Counted from the first letter of the stretch, positions 18,235-26,397 are shown. The stretch: DNA of 43,284 nt from an uncultured Lachnospiraceae bacterium (GCA_910585715.1 CAJUEX010000018.1:1-43284); one strand, 5' to 3'. Notes: generated by a model not told the origin, from the sequence alone. Translations and numbers: made by a program.

Positions 18235-19469
18235 ATCGAAAAAAACAACTGATTGCCTGGATACTGGCAGCAGCTTTATTAACTGTATGGATTCATGGGT
18301 ATCCCATGAACGTATTGGCAGCGGATGATATCTGGGTCAGCTTTTTCAATGACAGCCAGCTTGCTTTGCCGGCTGATTACCAGTCAGGAATGAACAAGAC
18401 GACCAATGAGGACGGCAGTTTTTCTTTAGGACCCATTAAGGATTCTTCCGGAAGGCATTATGTGCTCCAGTGGGGCATTGCCGACAGCGGCGGAAATGTG
18501 GCAGATGACAGATGGCAGTCCGGAAAAACGCTGAATGTGGGAGCTTCGGGCACTGCCCTCAGGGACTTTATTGCCGGTGAGGGAGCCTGTTATGTAAAAG
18601 TGGGATGGGGAGCCTGCGTGGATATCCGGCTGGATGCCAAAAACGGCACCGCTGTGAATACCCTGACGAAAATCCAGGAAAGCAAAGGAGATAGCTTTAC
18701 CATTGATTTTCCAACGCCGGACAGAAGCGGTTACTTTTTTGACGGCTGGCTTTGTACGGAAAACAATGCTTCTGCACAAAGCAGTATAGGAACCAGTTAT
18801 GCGGGAGGAACTGCCCTGTCTGTTCCCTTTGGGGATTATGGCAGCATAAGCGCCAAAAATGAAGCGGTCATGTCCTATGAGGGACAGTGGACGAAAGCAA
18901 AATCCGTAAAGATTGCCTTTGCGCCTAATGGAGGAACCATGTCGGGAGCCGCTTCCAGGGAAATTACCCAGTCTTCAAAAAGCGAAGACGGATTTACAAT
19001 TACTACATCTGGCGCCCCGGTAAGGGATGGCTATGTATTTAAAGGATGGCTATGCAGCGGGGATAATAAAATATATGCCCAGAATGCCGTAACCGCTTCC
19101 TTTGATTTCGCAGCTTATGATGGCAGGACCATTACCTTTACGGCACAGTGGGAACAGGAAAAAACGGATAATACGGATGATAAGAATAATACCGGCGATA
19201 AGGACAATACGGACGATAAAAGCAACACAGATAATAAAAACAATACGGACGATAAAGACAATACAGATAATAACAGCAATACGGATGATAAAAATAACAG
19301 CAATGCCCCGGAGACAATATCAAAGGGAGGCACTTACCAGTTAAAGGCAAAGAAAATGTACAAGCTTGGAAGCGGCAGCTGGACAGTAGGAAGCGATGGC
19401 TGCATTTATAAGGGAAACAGCACATTTTATGTGGCAAAGGACGGAAGCTATACGTTGACAAAGAAATAA
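18231..19469 (+). CDS. Secreted InlB-repeat protein with an Asn/Asp/Thr repeat region
   Basis: 412 residues. The ATG at 18231 overlaps the previous stop (ATGA) and has GGGAGG ahead; a longer frame from 18147 would lie inside the previous gene. Signal peptide (1-28, ending NVLAADD), then two Listeria-Bacteroides-type repeats (about 115-205 and 220-305, each with DGW or KGW cores). Residues about 308-360 are a six-residue repeat around NTDDKN, encoded by imperfect 18-base units. A small C-terminal domain follows (KMYKLGSGSWTVGSDGC). There is no TM tail or sorting signal, so it is probably released or held by non-covalent binding. It lies 16 bases ahead of the FecR gene. Confidence 0.8.
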   Translation: MNRKKQLIAWILAAALLTVWIHGYPMNVLAADDIWVSFFNDSQLALPADYQSGMNKTTNEDGSFSLGPIKDSSGRHYVLQWGIADSGGNVADDRWQSGKTLNVGASGTALRDFIAGEGACYVKVGWGACVDIRLDAKNGTAVNTLTKIQESKGDSFTIDFPTPDRSGYFFDGWLCTENNASAQSSIGTSYAGGTALSVPFGDYGSISAKNEAVMSYEGQWTKAKSVKIAFAPNGGTMSGAASREITQSSKSEDGFTITTSGAPVRDGYVFKGWLCSGDNKIYAQNAVTASFDFAAYDGRTITFTAQWEQEKTDNTDDKNNTGDKDNTDDKSNTDNKNNTDDKDNTDNNSNTDDKNNSNAPETISKGGTYQLKAKKMYKLGSGSWTVGSDGCIYKGNSTFYVAKDGSYTLTKK

Positions 19470-19485
19470 CATAAGAGGAGAACAT

Positions 19486-20673
19486 ATGAAACTATTGAAA
19501 GCCCTATCAAAAAAAGCATGGATCAGCATTGCTTCTGGTGCGGCGGTAACTGCAGCCGTGGTGGGAGGAGTTGTTTTTTTCAATCAGGAAAAGGATTACC
19601 GACAGATACAGGTCTATCAGGTAGAAGGAACTGCTTATGTGGACCGGCAGGAAACAAAAGGAATAGAAGCCTATGAAAACATGCAGCTGCAGTCAGAGGA
19701 TATTTTAAATGTATCAACGGACAGCTATCTGCAGTTAAAGCTGGATGAGGATAAGTACGTGCTGTTAGAGCCGGATACCAGAATACGTCTGGAGGCTTCC
19801 GGAAACAGTACGGACAGCAGGACGAAAATTCATTTAGAGCAGGGAGCAGTAGTCAGCAATCTGGAAAATCCATTAAGTCCCAAATCAAGCTATGAGGTTA
19901 ATTCACCCAATTCCACCATGGCAGTAAGGGGGACGGTGTTTCGGGTAGAGGTGACTTACGGGGAAGACGGAGTGTCCCATACAAAGCTGTCGGTGTATGA
20001 GGGAAAAGTAGGAAGCAGGCTTGTGTTTCCGGACGGGAGCATAAGCGATGAGGAGGTTCCCGTAGCATCAGGCAGTCAGGTGCGAATCTGGGGAAATGAG
20101 GAGGATTCGGACTATGAGGGCATGGACGAGTCGGTGAACTATGAAGAACTGAAAACCAGGGTTCTGGAATTTTTAAACTGGATTTCAGAGGATGGCAGGA
20201 CGCTGTCTGTTTCAGGGGAAGAACTGGAGGAGCTCTTAAAGTCTTCTTTGGAAAAAGAGGAAACGGAAAAAGAAGCAGATAATGGGAAAGAGGAAACAGA
20301 GGATAACGCTGTGGGAGATAAGGGCGCAGAAGAAGAGCCAAAAGAGGAACAGCCTGAGGAGGACGGTGAACAGCCGCAGGGGAAAAAGACGCCGGAAAAA
20401 GGTCAAAAGCCCCAAAGCAGCCAGGGCACGGACAACAGCCCTAAAGATGGCTCCGGAAACAGTACCCCTGCAGATAACGGCTCCGAAGATAAAACGGAGG
20501 AAACAGGTACCTGTACGGTGACCTTTACTTATCAGGGAACCGTTTTTGCCACCCAGAAGGTGACAAAAGGGGAAAAGGTAAAAAAACCCCGGCTGATGCC
20601 GGCAAAAGCAGGTTCCTGGGATTTTGATTTCAGTCAGGCTGTCACGAAGGATACAGAAATTTCCTGGAAATAA
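19486..20673 (+). CDS. FecR-domain membrane protein
   Basis: 395 residues. N-terminal TM anchor (about 11-32), then a FecR-type domain (about 40-185) with the marks VEGTAYVDRQ, LLEPDTRIRL, SPNSTMAVRGTVF and SVYEGKVGS, a helical segment (about 215-255), a long Glu/Lys/Pro-rich disordered linker (about 256-340) and a short C-terminal beta domain related to InlB-type repeats (TFTYQGTVFATQKV). In Gram-negative iron uptake FecR controls a sigma factor; in many other bacteria FecR-domain proteins are surface proteins of unknown role. No sigma factor gene is nearby. Presence in the same cluster as a CHASE2 sensor is the useful clue. GAGGAG precedes the start. Confidence 0.85.
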   Translation: MKLLKALSKKAWISIASGAAVTAAVVGGVVFFNQEKDYRQIQVYQVEGTAYVDRQETKGIEAYENMQLQSEDILNVSTDSYLQLKLDEDKYVLLEPDTRIRLEASGNSTDSRTKIHLEQGAVVSNLENPLSPKSSYEVNSPNSTMAVRGTVFRVEVTYGEDGVSHTKLSVYEGKVGSRLVFPDGSISDEEVPVASGSQVRIWGNEEDSDYEGMDESVNYEELKTRVLEFLNWISEDGRTLSVSGEELEELLKSSLEKEETEKEADNGKEETEDNAVGDKGAEEEPKEEQPEEDGEQPQGKKTPEKGQKPQSSQGTDNSPKDGSGNSTPADNGSEDKTEETGTCTVTFTYQGTVFATQKVTKGEKVKKPRLMPAKAGSWDFDFSQAVTKDTEISWK

Positions 20674-20729
20674 GACTATGTGATAAACACCGGGCATATA
20701 GTAGTAAGATACGAAAAAAGAAACACAAG

Positions 20730-20768
20730 AAAACTCCTGTCATATAATAGAAAAAACAGGAGTTTTTT
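20730..20768 (+). promoter_or_regulatory. Terminator-like hairpin that also hides a ribosome binding site
   Basis: Perfect ten-base stem AAAACTCCTG/CAGGAGTTTT, 17-base loop, T run after it: the form of an intrinsic terminator for the FecR operon. The 3' arm holds AGGAG, placed 7 bases before the GTG at 20770 of the protease gene, so folding would block its translation. The loop contains TATAAT (20743-20748); initiation there would give a message lacking the 5' arm. A -35 element is not clear. Confidence 0.65.
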
Positions 20769-20769
20769 C

Positions 20770-21663
20770 GTGGAAAGGGTTAGAAATCAAATAGGTTATC
20801 AGGAAGCTGTGAAACAGGGGCTTACCGGATATGGAATAGGAATCGGGGTGCTGGATTCCGGTATTTTTCTGCACCCGGATTTTGATTATAGAGTCAGAGG
20901 CTTTCGGGACTTTGTGTATGGAAAAAAGGGGCCTTATGACGACCTGGGGCATGGAACCCATGTTTGCGGGATTCTGGCGGGAAACGGAAATCTGTCAGGA
21001 GGAAAATATATGGGAATGGCTCCCAAAGCTGATTTGTATGTGGGCAAGGTGCTCGATAAGCAGGGAAATGGTGATATTGACATTTTGTTACAGGGGCTTG
21101 AATGGTTATTGGAGAATAAGAATTTATTCCATTTAAAGCTTATTAATGTTTCGGTGGGTACAAAAAGTCAGGAGGAAGATGAGCAGTGGAAGGAAAAGGA
21201 AAAAAGAATTGAAGAGATGGAGGAAAAAATCTACCGGGCAGGCATTCTGCTGGTGGCAGCGGCAGGAAATTTCGGTCCTAAGCCCAAGTCCCTGTCTTTG
21301 CTGGGAGAGGATGAAGATACTATTTCAGTAGGGTGCCATGACGGGGCGTTCAGGCTGCCGGGGAGAAGGATGTGCGAGGATTATTCCGGCAGGGGACCAA
21401 GCAAATATGTGATGAAAAAGCCGGATATTGTGGCTCCGGGTACAGAGATTGTTTCCTGTGGAAAAAGGACTTATGTGAAAAAAAGTGGCACTTCCATGTC
21501 CACGCCGATTATAACGGGGGCATTGGCGCTGGCTATGGAAAAATATCCGGATAAGTCTCCGGAAGAGGTGAAGAGGAAGCTGATTTACAGTGCGAGGGAT
21601 TTGGGGGAAGCGTTTACGAAGCAGGGGTGGGGGATGTTGGATTTGAGACGGTTGTTGAATTAG
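20770..21663 (+). CDS. Subtilisin-like serine protease (S8 family)
   Basis: 297 residues from the GTG at 20770, chosen because AGGAG lies 7 bases ahead; a start at 20680 would have no binding site and would translate through the hairpin. The catalytic triad is intact: Asp in IGVLDSGI, His in GHGTHVCGIL, Ser in SGTSMSTPI, with the oxyanion Asn in AAAGNFGP. There is no signal peptide, prodomain or TM helix, so it looks like an intracellular or minimal subtilase. It is the last gene of the cluster. An intracellular protease next to a FecR and a CHASE2 gene could process a regulatory partner, but this is inference. A charged helix insertion lies at about residues 135-160. Confidence 0.88.
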   Translation: MERVRNQIGYQEAVKQGLTGYGIGIGVLDSGIFLHPDFDYRVRGFRDFVYGKKGPYDDLGHGTHVCGILAGNGNLSGGKYMGMAPKADLYVGKVLDKQGNGDIDILLQGLEWLLENKNLFHLKLINVSVGTKSQEEDEQWKEKEKRIEEMEEKIYRAGILLVAAAGNFGPKPKSLSLLGEDEDTISVGCHDGAFRLPGRRMCEDYSGRGPSKYVMKKPDIVAPGTEIVSCGKRTYVKKSGTSMSTPIITGALALAMEKYPDKSPEEVKRKLIYSARDLGEAFTKQGWGMLDLRRLLN

Positions 21664-21673
21664 AAAGGGGGGA

Positions 21674-21781
21674 GGCTCAGGCAGGACGCAGCAGAGGGAG
21701 AAGGGGGGAGTTCAGACAGGACGCAGCAGAGGGAGAAGGGGGAGTTCAGGCAGGACGCAGCAGAGGGAGAAGAGGGGATTC
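21674..21781 (+). repeat. Tandem repeat, three units of 34-35 bp
   Basis: The core caggacgcagcagagggag starts at 21682, 21717 and 21751. The third unit is the 5' outer arm of the family B hairpin that follows, so the array is an amplification of that arm. It starts about 10 bases after the protease stop. Confidence 0.9.
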
Positions 21782-21984
21782 CAGGCGGTGTTTTTGACGT
21801 GGATTTTCCTAAACAGCCTGATGGAAGGGACTGGTACCGGACGGGTCGCCCTATAGCGCCCTCCATGGCGCAATAGGACTAAAATTGCCATCCGTGGCAA
21901 TTTTCCCCTGAAAGCGGGCAGGCTGTTAAGGAAAATACACGTCAAAAACAATGCCTGAAATCCCCTCTTCTCACTCTGTTGCTG
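21758..21984 (+). repeat. Family B long hairpin, copy 1
   Basis: A 227-nt near-palindrome. Outer stem: 21758-21786 pairs with 21953-21984. Middle stem: TTTTTGACGTG/CACGTCAAAAA. Inner stem: TTTCCTAAACAGCCTG pairs with 21919-21934. The core carries two small hairpins, CCTATAGCGCC...GGCGCAATAGG (21850-21877) and AAAATTGCCA-TCCG-TGGCAATTTT (21881-21904). The second copy at 33.5 kb keeps the core and stem layout but has different outer stems. A TCTCGGGC sequence follows both copies. This element and the tandem repeat account for most of the 380-base gap between the protease and the methyltransferase gene. Confidence 0.9.
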
Positions 21985-22044
21985 GTTTGTCTCGGGCTGT
22001 ACCTTTGGGGCAGGTGCTGACCTTTGCTTTAGTATAATGAGAAT

Positions 22045-22815
22045 TTATATTTTTCGTGCCTTTATACAAAATGAAAGCGGCATCATTTTCGCTTTTTGGG
22101 TTTTAATATCAATATCTCCAGCTGCTTTAAGTGAATCACTATCTGTTTCTTCTATAAATTGTTCAACCATAAAGCCTGCTTTTGCCAGTGCGTTAATATA
22201 TGTGGACATTTTTCTATTACATAAAACAATCTCACTATCATGCACAGGCATTTTGAAATATGTTTCATCATAATAACTTTTAGTTAAAACAAATTTATTA
22301 TCAACCAAGACATCTTTTCTCTCATCGCATGACCATGCTATACAATAATTTAAAGTGTGATGCCAACTAAAAATAAAAATACCATCTGTCTTCAAATAAC
22401 TGGCTATTTTATTAAATGTACCTTGCAGGTCTGTTGTCCAACCAATTCCATATATAGAGTAAACATAATCAAAGTATTCTTTAGGTACATTCAATTCATC
22501 TTCCATTTTTGCACATATCAAATTCGCTGAATAATCATTTTCTTTTAATAATTTAGCAGCATTATCCAACTGATTCTGTGATAAATCAACGCCCCATAGT
22601 TCACCTGCGCCTCTGTCAGCATTGTACTTTAAAGAATGTCCGCTACCACAGCATATTTCTAACATTTTCTTATTGGCAACATTACCAAATAAATGCAAAT
22701 CATCTTCCGTCGGAAAACGAACCCCATATACGGGCAAAGCTGTTGTGCCAAACCATAAGTCTGCATGCTCATTCCAATAAGTTTTGTTAGTTTCTATAAT
22801 TTCTTCATTATCCAT
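22045..22815 (-). CDS. Class I SAM-dependent methyltransferase
   Basis: 256 residues. Rossmann-fold motif I is MLEICCGSGHS at about residue 51; acidic motif II is LWGVDLS at about 73, and FDYVYSIYGIGWT is motif IV at about 114-126. This is the small-molecule type of the UbiE/methyltransferase-11 group; the substrate cannot be read. GGAG lies 8-9 bases ahead of the start. It is on the minus strand and AT-richer than the genes to the left, and opens an accessory block that includes decayed genes. It has no close partner gene. Confidence 0.85.
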   Translation of the reverse strand: MDNEEIIETNKTYWNEHADLWFGTTALPVYGVRFPTEDDLHLFGNVANKKMLEICCGSGHSLKYNADRGAGELWGVDLSQNQLDNAAKLLKENDYSANLICAKMEDELNVPKEYFDYVYSIYGIGWTTDLQGTFNKIASYLKTDGIFIFSWHHTLNYCIAWSCDERKDVLVDNKFVLTKSYYDETYFKMPVHDSEIVLCNRKMSTYINALAKAGFMVEQFIEETDSDSLKAAGDIDIKTQKAKMMPLSFCIKARKI

Positions 22816-22887
22816 AGAATACTCTCCTCAAATGTTAATTGTTTCATATTATTATCCTACCACAAACACGCTCGTAATTCCATTAAA

Positions 22888-23100
22888 CTATATACAATTT
22901 TCCTTATCCCTTTTCCGTTCAATCATCATCTGCCTTACCTCAACTTGGTTTTGGCTTTTCTGCTCCAACACAAGCCACTGGTATTTATCATTTTCTTTGG
23001 TAAATACAGTCTGATGCGCATTGGAGTGTGTCTTGCTACGGATATATTTGTCTGTGGTGCTGTAATAGTTCAAAATCTGCTGTTCCTGCTCTTTGTTCAT
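22888..23100 (-). CDS. Small mobile-element-type protein of unknown function
   Basis: A 70-residue charged protein. The ATG at 23100 is used because GGGAGG lies 8 bases ahead; a longer frame from 23205 has no such site. It contains NYYSTTDKYIRSKTHSN and a C-terminal run of Arg, Lys and Glu. Small proteins of this kind are common as cargo of integrative conjugative elements in gut Clostridia, but I cannot name a family, and it may be a fragment of a larger gene. Confidence 0.45.
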   Translation of the reverse strand: MNKEQEQQILNYYSTTDKYIRSKTHSNAHQTVFTKENDKYQWLVLEQKSQNQVEVRQMMIERKRDKENCI

Positions 23101-23318
23101 GGTCTTTTCCCTCCCTGTGGTACATCTAAAGTTAGATGTATAAATATTGATTGATAGATTGAGGAAGTCCCTTTTTATTTGTATTTGTTTGTCACCCCTC
23201 CGCACTATCCAACATTTGCAGCGTGAACGGCAGAAACTTTATTTTCCCATAAGGGATTGATTTCCGCTATACTGTCTTTTGGAATGGTGAAAATTGGGTG
23301 AAATTTGAATTGCATTTC

Positions 23319-23347
23319 TTGACATGCAGGACACAAATAAATATAAT
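23319..23347 (+). promoter_or_regulatory. Sigma-A promoter of the TetR-hydrolase pair
   Basis: Consensus TTGACA, 17-base spacer, consensus TATAAT, ending 47 bases before the regulator start. The -10 region overlaps an AT-rich inverted repeat (ATATAA...TTATAT, 23341-23363) that could be an operator for the TetR protein. Confidence 0.8.
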
Positions 23348-23394
23348 ATAAAGTGTGTTATATAAAGGTATTTATTTTGTTTTGGAGGTACGTT

Positions 23395-24006
23395 ATGCCA
23401 CGCAGCGTTCAGATTACAAAAGAAAAAATTCTCACAGCGGCGTTAGACGTTCTTATCCGTGAGGGATATTCAGCGGTAAGCATAAAAAGCATTGCGAGAG
23501 AATTAAACTGCTCAACACAACCGATTGCTTGGCAATTTGGCAATATGGATAACATGAGGGAAGCCTTGACAAAGGAAGCCGTTACCTACGCAAATCAAAA
23601 AATGATGCCTGCTTCGGCAAACTGTATAGAAGCATTTTGGCAGATTGGCTATGGATATATCAATTTAGCATTTGATATGCCTAACCTATTCCATTTTGTA
23701 TATATGGGTGAAAGCAAAAACTATTGCAGGGGTGGATTTAATTCTATCTTAACAGACAAGGGGAATGCTGTTTTGATAGATAAATTGTATCAGTATCTTA
23801 ATATTAGCAAAGAACAGGCGGCTATGCTGTTCCAAAGAATGATTGTATATACACATGGAATTGTATCTTTGGTTGTAGCCGGTGTATTGAATTGTACCAA
23901 AGAACAGGTGTATTCAATAGTGAAAGATTTTGGTGCGGATTTACTTTCTCTTACAGGTACAGCTTTAGATATAGGGGCTGTTATGTCAAATATAACCGAG
24001 GTATAA
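23395..24006 (+). CDS. TetR/AcrR family transcription regulator
   Basis: 203 residues from the ATG at 23395, which has GGAGG 7 bases ahead; an upstream in-frame start at 23353 lies in the leader. The N-terminal helix-turn-helix (about residues 10-55) shows ILTAALDVLIREGYSAVSIKSIARELNCSTQPIAWQFGN in family form, followed by an all-helical ligand-binding domain. Six bases separate it from the hydrolase gene, so it very likely controls that gene and itself from the consensus promoter upstream. The inducer is unknown. Confidence 0.88.
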   Translation: MPRSVQITKEKILTAALDVLIREGYSAVSIKSIARELNCSTQPIAWQFGNMDNMREALTKEAVTYANQKMMPASANCIEAFWQIGYGYINLAFDMPNLFHFVYMGESKNYCRGGFNSILTDKGNAVLIDKLYQYLNISKEQAAMLFQRMIVYTHGIVSLVVAGVLNCTKEQVYSIVKDFGADLLSLTGTALDIGAVMSNITEV

Positions 24007-24012
24007 ATTTTA

Positions 24013-25134
24013 ATGAAAAGGGTTTCTCTTAAAAAGGTAAAAAAGAAAATGCTAATATTATTTTTCATATTATGTGCAATAGTTTTGTTGATTTTTTTAA
24101 CAGTTGCATTTTTTCGTATTCATAACTTATTGGAATCGAAAATAGATACGGACTTAGGAATACATGAAAATACCTATGTCACAATAGGCGGTATAGAGCA
24201 ATATCTGCAAATCCGTGGTGAAGATAGGGACAATCCTGTTATCCTCTGGCTTCACGGCGGTCCCGGCTTTCCGTTGACATATTTAACTTACTATTACCAG
24301 ACTGCTTTGGAAAAAGATTATACGATTGTCTGCTGGGAACAAAGAGGCTGCGGACGGACATTTTACCGAAACAAAGGCGACAACAATCTGACTATCGAAC
24401 AATTACTTGCTGACACAGATGAAGTAATTGACTATTTGCGGGAGCATTTTGATAAAAATAAAATTATTATCATGGGACAATCGTGGGGAACGGTACTCGG
24501 AATAGATTATATCAATCTCCATTCAGAAAAGGTAGCTGCATATATCGGTATTGGACAAGTAACCGATTTTTCACAGGGGAAAATCTATGCAGCGAAGAGT
24601 GCAGCACAAATAGCAGCAGAAAATGGTAACAGGGAAGACGTTGAATTTTTGGAACGGTGTATTGAACGATTATCTGAAACAGAGAATATTGCAAAGTTAG
24701 ATATAAAATCTCTTGAAGAAATGATTATTACATCTATAAAATACTTGAAATGCGATGGAGAAATGTCGGGAATAAAACGAATATTTGCTGCGGTTACATC
24801 GCCGGAAATGCTATGGAATGACGTGAAATGGTTTTTATTTGCAAGTGATACACAGAATATAATCACTTCCCAAAACAGCCTTGTGGACTATATGTATTTT
24901 CAGTTTGATGTTATGAAGTTGAGCAAAGAATATGATATTCCGATTTGTTTTATACAAGGTGACAGCGACTGGGTTACTCCAACAAGTTTGGTAAATGATT
25001 ACTATGGGGTTATTGTGTCTGATAAAAAAGAAATGATTGTTATTAACAATGCGGGACATACCCCGTTCCTGGATAATCCAGAGCAATTTTGTGAAGCAGT
25101 TAAAATTTTTTTATCCGAGTGTGAAAACGAATAA
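24013..25134 (+). CDS. Membrane-anchored alpha/beta hydrolase, proline iminopeptidase-like
   Basis: 373 residues. A basic N-terminus and one TM helix (about 12-36) are followed by an alpha/beta hydrolase domain. Motifs: oxyanion LHGGPGFP (about 80-87), WEQRGCGRT (as in S33 proline iminopeptidases), nucleophile Ser in GQSWGT (about 156), acid Asp in GDSDWVTP (about 317) and His in NNAGHTPF (about 345). A complete triad predicts an active serine hydrolase facing the outside. Peptides with N-terminal proline are the classic substrates, but esters or drug-like compounds are possible. It is paired with the TetR gene 6 bases upstream. Confidence 0.87.
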   Translation: MKRVSLKKVKKKMLILFFILCAIVLLIFLTVAFFRIHNLLESKIDTDLGIHENTYVTIGGIEQYLQIRGEDRDNPVILWLHGGPGFPLTYLTYYYQTALEKDYTIVCWEQRGCGRTFYRNKGDNNLTIEQLLADTDEVIDYLREHFDKNKIIIMGQSWGTVLGIDYINLHSEKVAAYIGIGQVTDFSQGKIYAAKSAAQIAAENGNREDVEFLERCIERLSETENIAKLDIKSLEEMIITSIKYLKCDGEMSGIKRIFAAVTSPEMLWNDVKWFLFASDTQNIITSQNSLVDYMYFQFDVMKLSKEYDIPICFIQGDSDWVTPTSLVNDYYGVIVSDKKEMIVINNAGHTPFLDNPEQFCEAVKIFLSECENE

Positions 25135-25163
25135 TACACAAGAAAATTGTAGAAGTGATATTT

Positions 25164-25297
25164 ATGGCTGAGTGGGTACACTGTCCTGTTTGCGGAAATA
25201 AAACAAGATTACAGATACAGAGCTGAAAAACTTTCCCTACTGCCCGAAGTTCAGACAGGAAAGTTTGATTAGCGAAGCGACAAATCGGTGTTTATAG
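25164..25297 (+). pseudogene. Frameshifted remnant of a cysteine-rich KTR-domain gene
   Basis: Frame 1 from the ATG at 25164 reads EWVHCPVCGNKTRLQI and then stops; from 25214 a second frame continues DTELKNFPYCPKFRQESLI to a stop at 25297. Together they match the small zinc-ribbon (KTR domain) proteins often carried by conjugative elements of Firmicutes. A few bases are missing at the junction and the last Cys of the second CPxC knuckle is Phe, so the gene is dead. The family name is from memory of its typical sequence. Confidence 0.7.
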
Positions 25298-25310
25298 GGA
25301 GTGATTGAGA

Positions 25311-25908
25311 ATGACAAGAGAACTGTTTTATCAAGCAATATTAAAATTTGTACTTGGTGTAGTCATTATAGGAATACTGATATTTTTACCGGCAGGAACA
25401 TTCAATTATTGGAGCGCATGGCTATTCATGGGGATATTGTTTATTCCAATGTTTTTTGTAGGAATTGTGATGATGATTAAAAATCCGGAATTGCTAAAAA
25501 AGCGATTGAATGCGAAAGAGGAACAGGCAGAGCAAAGTCTTGTTATAAAACTTAGTGGCTTAATGTTTCTTTTAGGGTTTGTTATTGCAGGATTAAATTT
25601 ACGTTTCAAGTGGATTTTGTTGTCGAAATGGGTTTTGTGGGTAGGTGCAGCTGTATTTTTATTTTTGTATCTTCTTTATGCAGAGGTATTAAGGGAAAAT
25701 ACTTACTTATCACGAACGATAGAAGTTCAGAATGGGCAAAAGGTCATTGATACTTGGTTCCATTATCTCTTTTGCTATTTTTCTTACTTATCCTGTCATT
25801 ATTGCAAAGAGAATTAGGAACGAAGAAGCTGTGCTTGAAAAAAATTTAGAAGGATATGTCGAATACAAAAAGAAAGTAAAATATAAAATTATACCGTTTT
25901 TGTGGTAA
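25311..25908 (+). pseudogene. Internally deleted isoprenylcysteine-methyltransferase-type gene
   Basis: The first frame (from ATG 25311, GGGAG ahead) encodes an integral membrane protein up to NGQKVIDT. Homologues of this ICMT/PEMT-like family would continue with a G-Y-x-x-V-R-H-P-M-Y catalytic region. Here the sequence jumps at about 25760, out of frame, to GSIISFAIFLTYPVIIAKRI and ends EYKKKVKYKIIPFLW at 25908, the usual family C-terminus. About 25 residues with the SAM-binding HP motif are missing and the frame is broken. Read without a repair, a 169-residue protein with a false tail would be made. Confidence 0.8.
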
Positions 25909-26158
25909 TGCGATAATTTTGAGTTTATCGAGAAATTAGGTATAAAGAGAAATCATTATTTTGAGTTTAGAAAGGATATGATTTTATTTACTTTAGCGCT
26001 TGTTTTTTCTGCCTGCTACCGGTTCCTACTGTATATCGTAATGCCAGAATGCTTATTTGGGGTACAAATTGTTTGATGCCAAAACTCCGGCAAATATTTC
26101 TGAAGCTGTGCTCATATCTACAGTTTCTCTCTCTATATATAGGGCATTTCGATATTCA
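25909..26158 (+). other. Gene remnant or non-coding end of the accessory block
   Basis: An open stretch of about 50 codons (25914-26075) reads as part of a membrane protein (RKDMILFTLALVFSACYRF) but has no start site or recognisable family. The rest is AT-rich with no gene. It probably is debris at the edge of the accessory block. Confidence 0.35.
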
Positions 26159-26302
26159 GCAGGAGGGGCAAGGTAGATAGAAGTCTTAGAGGCCTTATAA
26201 AAACGCCAGCGCTTAGCGAGGTATTTTCGAGCTTAGCACTGCTGCGTTTTTATCAGAGCGAAAGCGTGCCCCTAAGACTTCTATCTACCTTGCCCCTCCT
26301 GC
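26159..26302 (+). repeat. Family A long hairpin, copy 1
   Basis: Perfect 30-bp arms (26159-26188 with 26273-26302). Inside, ATAAAAACGC pairs with GCGTTTTTAT, a 13-14 base one-sided bulge around AGAGCGAAAGCGT is shared with other copies, and the apex is an imperfect stem. The 3' flank to about 26338 matches the window start (1-58). There is no T run after the stem, so it is not a standard terminator. Confidence 0.92.
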
Positions 26303-26368
26303 GTCCTTAAATCCAAAACTTGCAGGCTGAATTGTTACCTTTTAGGATTTATCAAGAAGAAATTCCTA

Positions 26369-26397
26369 TTGACACAATTGGTATCATTGTATACAAT
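26369..26397 (+). promoter_or_regulatory. Sigma-A promoter of the citrate synthase operon
   Basis: TTGACA, 17-base spacer, TACAAT, about 49 bases ahead of the first start codon. Confidence 0.8.

Noticed and set aside
19486..20673. FecR protein as part of a FecI/FecR iron-uptake signalling pair
   Set aside because: No ECF sigma factor or TonB-type receptor is nearby, and the host is Gram-positive; only the domain is shared.
20680..20769. Earlier start of the subtilase at 20680
   Set aside because: No ribosome binding site there and the extension would be encoded by the terminator-like hairpin; the GTG at 20770 has AGGAG at ideal spacing.
23206..23260. Possible C-terminal gene fragment (reading HPSALSNICSVNGRNFIFP) ahead of the TetR promoter
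   Set aside because: Reads like the end of a protein but has no upstream body or start in the window; too short to call.
26159..26302. Family A hairpins as ordinary intrinsic terminators
   Set aside because: Arms are 30-36 bp with a constant bulge, and no T run follows the stem; termination as a side effect is not excluded.
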